Assembly (NCBI RefSeq): GCF_011762005.1
Contig: NZ_JAASQU010000003.1
Location: 186,001-250,000, forward strand
DNA length: 64,000 nucleotides
Source: Qipengyuania flava
GTDB taxonomy: Bacteria; Pseudomonadota; Alphaproteobacteria; Sphingomonadales; Sphingomonadaceae
Direction: 5' to 3'
Every line of letters begins with the position of its first letter. Positions within the stretch are counted from its first letter, which is position 1. Of this stretch, positions 61,930 through 64,000 are shown one piece after another. Position numbers and translations under genes: made by a program. Under the pieces are notes generated by a model. That model made no database searches. It was given only the letters and a program-made list of their open reading frames with translations, and was not told where the DNA came from.

Positions 61930-63008
61930 TGGCGGAAGAACAGCCCATCGATTTCGACAAGGAGATGGTCGGCACCATCGCGGTGCCCGAAGCCGATCGC
62001 ATGGACCTCGACGCGCTCACTGCGTGGTTCGAAGCCCATGTCGAAGGCTATGAAGGCCCGATCAGCTACACCAAGTTCAAGGGCGGCCAGTCGAATCCGA
62101 CCTATCGCATCGACACGCCTGGGCGCAGTTACGTGCTGCGCCGCCAGCCCTTCGGCAAATTGTTGCCCAGCGCGCATGCGGTCGACCGCGAATACAAGGC
62201 GATGCACGCGCTTGGCCCCACGGGCTTCCCCGTGCCCAAGACCTATGGCCTGTGCGAGGATCCCGAGGTCATCGGGAGCAAGTTCTTCGTCATGGGTCTC
62301 GCCGACGGCCGATCCTTGTGGAACGGATCGCTGCCCAACAACACGCCCGAGGAACGCCGCGCGATCTACGATGCGATGATCGACACCTTCGCCGATCTGC
62401 ACCTGAAGGATCCCGAGGCGATCGGGCTGGGCGATTACGGCAAGCCGACCGATTACTGCGCGCGGCAGATCAGCCGCTGGTCGAAGCAGTACAAGCTGTC
62501 CGAGACCGAGCACATGCCGCAGATGGAACGTCTGATCGAATGGCTTCCGCAAACGATCCCGCCACAGCATGAATCGAGCGTGGTCCATGGCGACTACCGG
62601 CTCGACAACATGATCTTCCACAAGACCGAGAACCGCGTGATCGCGGTGCTCGACTGGGAACTGTCGACGCTGGGCGATCCGATCGCCGACTTCAGCTACC
62701 TCATGCTCAACTGGCACAACCCGCATGACGGACGAGCCGGGCTGGAAGGGCTCGACCTGAAGGAACTGGGCATTCCGACGCAGGACGAGGCGGTCGAGCG
62801 CTATGTGGCGCGCACCGGCTACCCGGTCCCGCCGATGGACTGGTATTTCGCCTACAACCTCTTCCGGCTCGCGGGAATCATGCAGGGCATCAAGAAACGC
62901 GTGATCGACGGCACCGCCTCGAGCGCACACGCCAAGTCGATGTCCGAACGCGTCGCCCCTCTGGTGGAGCGTGCCTATCACTTCGCCAAGGAAGCGGGGA
63001 TGGACTAG
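61929..63008 (+). CDS. ACAD10/11-type phosphotransferase (APH kinase family)
   Basis: A 359-residue kinase of the aminoglycoside phosphotransferase fold. [11 protein letters not shown] (49-59) is the nucleotide loop, with [16 protein letters not shown] after it; HGDYRLDN (220-227) gives catalytic Asp222, and [11 protein letters not shown] (241-251) the magnesium Asp. Closely similar segments form the N-terminal kinase of mammalian ACAD10/ACAD11, and LvaA in Pseudomonas is a relative that phosphorylates 4-hydroxyvaleryl-CoA. Overlap of its ATG with the alcohol dehydrogenase stop links it to the ACAD11-like gene. The substrate is inferred as a 4-hydroxyacyl-CoA. Confidence 0.92.
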   Translation: MAEEQPIDFDKEMVGTIAVPEADRMDLDALTAWFEAHVEGYEGPISYTKFKGGQSNPTYRIDTPGRSYVLRRQPFGKLLPSAHAVDREYKAMHALGPTGFPVPKTYGLCEDPEVIGSKFFVMGLADGRSLWNGSLPNNTPEERRAIYDAMIDTFADLHLKDPEAIGLGDYGKPTDYCARQISRWSKQYKLSETEHMPQMERLIEWLPQTIPPQHESSVVHGDYRLDNMIFHKTENRVIAVLDWELSTLGDPIADFSYLMLNWHNPHDGRAGLEGLDLKELGIPTQDEAVERYVARTGYPVPPMDWYFAYNLFRLAGIMQGIKKRVIDGTASSAHAKSMSERVAPLVERAYHFAKEAGMD

Positions 63009-63057
63009 CGCAGCGGGGCTGCTAACGAGCGCTCCGGAATTGCAAACGGAGACCAGC

Positions 63058-63882
63058 ATGAGCGCCGACCTCGAAAGCCGTATCACCGCCGCGTGGGAAG
63101 ACCGCGCGAACGTCACGCCGCAAAACGCGGATGCGCGCGAGGCGGTCGAGGCGGCGCTGGGCATGCTCGACAGCGGTGAAGGCCGCGTCGCCGAGCCCGA
63201 TGGCAAGGGTGGCTGGACGGTCAACCAGTGGCTCAAGAAGGCGGTGCTGCTCAGCTTCCGGCTCAACGACAACCGCGTGATGGATGGTGGCAGCGCAGGC
63301 CACCCTGCGTTCGACAAGGTTCCGAGCAAGTTCGCCGGGTGGGACGATGCCCGCTTTCGCGAAGCCGGTTTCCGTGTCGTACCCGGCGCCGTCGCGCGCG
63401 AAGGCGCCTATATCGCACCCGGCTGCGTGCTGATGCCCAGTTTCGTCAATATCGGTGCCTATGTCGGCAAGGGCACCATGGTCGACACCTGGGCCAGCAT
63501 CGGCAGCTGCGCCCAGATCGGCGAGAACTGCCATATCTCGGCCGGCGCAGGGATCGGTGGCGTGCTCGAACCGATGCAGGCCAACCCGACGATCATCGGC
63601 GACAATTGCTTCATCGGCGCGCGCAGCGAAATCGTCGAAGGCGTGATCGTCGGCGAAGGCAGCGTGGTCGCGATGGGTGTCTTCATCACCCAGTCGACCA
63701 AGATCGTCTATCGCGACACGGGCGAAGTGATCCGCGGCCACATCCCGCCCTATTCGGTGGTCGTGCCCGGTACGATGCCCGGTAAGGACGGTGGCCCCGG
63801 CCTCGCCTGCGCAGTGATCGTCAAGACGGTGGACGCGCAGACGCGCGAGAAAACGGGCATCAACGAGCTGCTGCGCGACTGA
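63058..63882 (+). CDS. dapD: 2,3,4,5-tetrahydropyridine-2,6-dicarboxylate N-succinyltransferase
   Basis: Succinylates tetrahydrodipicolinate in the succinylase route to diaminopimelate and lysine. It has 274 residues. An N-terminal helical domain (1-100) precedes a left-handed beta-helix of hexapeptide repeats ([14 protein letters not shown] through [12 protein letters not shown]), with the conserved [17 protein letters not shown] at the active site. The ATG at 63058 is set by family length. It works with dapB and dapE elsewhere in the window. Confidence 0.96.
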   Translation: MSADLESRITAAWEDRANVTPQNADAREAVEAALGMLDSGEGRVAEPDGKGGWTVNQWLKKAVLLSFRLNDNRVMDGGSAGHPAFDKVPSKFAGWDDARFREAGFRVVPGAVAREGAYIAPGCVLMPSFVNIGAYVGKGTMVDTWASIGSCAQIGENCHISAGAGIGGVLEPMQANPTIIGDNCFIGARSEIVEGVIVGEGSVVAMGVFITQSTKIVYRDTGEVIRGHIPPYSVVVPGTMPGKDGGPGLACAVIVKTVDAQTREKTGINELLRD

Positions 63883-63918
63883 GCGAAACCGGAACATTCG
63901 TCCCGACGAAGCGTAAAT

Positions 63919-63955
63919 CTCCCTGCAACCCGCGTTCTCGCGGTCATTCAGGGAG
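63919..63955 (+). promoter_or_regulatory. Hairpin that pairs with the ribosome binding site of the last gene
   Basis: CTCCCTG (63919-63925) pairs with CAGGGAG (63949-63955), and inside it CCGCG (63930-63934) pairs with CGCGG (63939-63943) around TTCT. The GGGAG that serves the GTG start at 63965 is in the 3' arm. A folded message would hide the site, so it may act as a thermosensor or ligand-controlled switch. The stem is seen; control is inferred. Confidence 0.6.
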
Positions 63956-63964
63956 TACAGTTCC

Positions 63965-64000
63965 GTGCATAAGCAAGGCGAAGAAGTCCACCTTACCGAT
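63965..64000 (+). CDS. Start of an unknown gene (cut by the window end)
   Basis: GTG at 63965 follows GGGAG (63951-63955) by 9 bases and opens 12 codons that read MHKQGEEVHLTD, with no stop before the window ends. The charged N terminus suggests a soluble start; nothing else can be said. It follows dapD by 82 bases on the same strand. Confidence 0.6.
   Translation, partial: MHKQGEEVHLTD

Overview
The window reads as a GC-rich alphaproteobacterial chromosome, most likely Sphingomonadales, family Erythrobacteraceae (Erythrobacter, Qipengyuania or Altererythrobacter type). This rests on the protein style, the rpsT-dnaA neighbourhood, the rpmH-rnpA-yidD-yidC-engB block, a CC_3452-family protein, a DUF1674 (SdhAF4) gene and an S1/P1 nuclease. 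It is inferred from recognition, not from a search. Most of the window is ordinary chromosomal coding sequence; I see no prophage, insertion sequence, rRNA operon or CRISPR array.

Layout. 1-4120: the end of a queuosine-precursor transporter, a DUF421 membrane protein, and a translationally coupled operon of glutathione-dependent formaldehyde dehydrogenase, both CoA-transferase subunits and S-formylglutathione hydrolase. 4175-4250: tRNA-Lys. 4.3-11.1 kb: folK, N-carbamoylputrescine amidase, an exported methyltransferase-like protein, msrA, a flavin oxidoreductase, an exported alpha/beta hydrolase, an RsmB-type methyltransferase and sdhAF4. 11.1-16.8 kb (minus strand): mrp, a molybdenum hydroxylase large subunit, hemH and a cytochrome P450, mostly with overlapping ends. 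16.9-25.7 kb: hflK-hflC-degP-type protease, penicillin-binding protein 1A, msrB, rpsT and dnaA. 25.8-35.5 kb: moeB, a sirtuin, dapB, a potassium channel, nth, a DAACS symporter, dapE, a cupin, an S1/P1 nuclease, a GST and a VOC protein.

35.5-43 kb: a LysR regulator facing a VOC dioxygenase-like gene across a T-N11-A palindrome, the engB/yidC/yidD/rnpA/rpmH cluster, an exported ClpP-like protein and comM, which appears to use a CTG start. 43-51 kb: several small conserved genes, an HxlR regulator facing a CC_3452 gene, rpmJ, and a histidine operon (hisB-hisH-hisA-hisF-hisE-HIT) holding two unfamiliar small genes. 51-64 kb: sspB, gmk, a GGDEF protein, then a fatty-acid or CoA-thioester region. 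Here a RhlG-like SDR and two adjacent acyl-CoA dehydrogenases run leftward, and an SDR, GPH transporter, ACAD11-like dehydrogenase, zinc alcohol dehydrogenase and ACAD11-like kinase run rightward. dapD and the first codons of another gene close the window.

How the genes work together. dapB, dapD and dapE show the succinylase route to diaminopimelate. HflKC, the Do-type protease, MsrA/MsrB and SspB form a protein-quality set. The most interesting system is the separate kinase plus ACAD11-like pair at 59.5-63.0 kb, which resembles the fused mammalian ACAD10/11 enzymes and the bacterial levulinate (Lva) pathway and may catabolise 4-hydroxyacyl-CoAs. Other points worth checking are a 246-bp gene fitted between hisA and hisF by 4-base overlaps, a hairpin that hides the ribosome binding site of the last gene, and several palindromic candidate operators.
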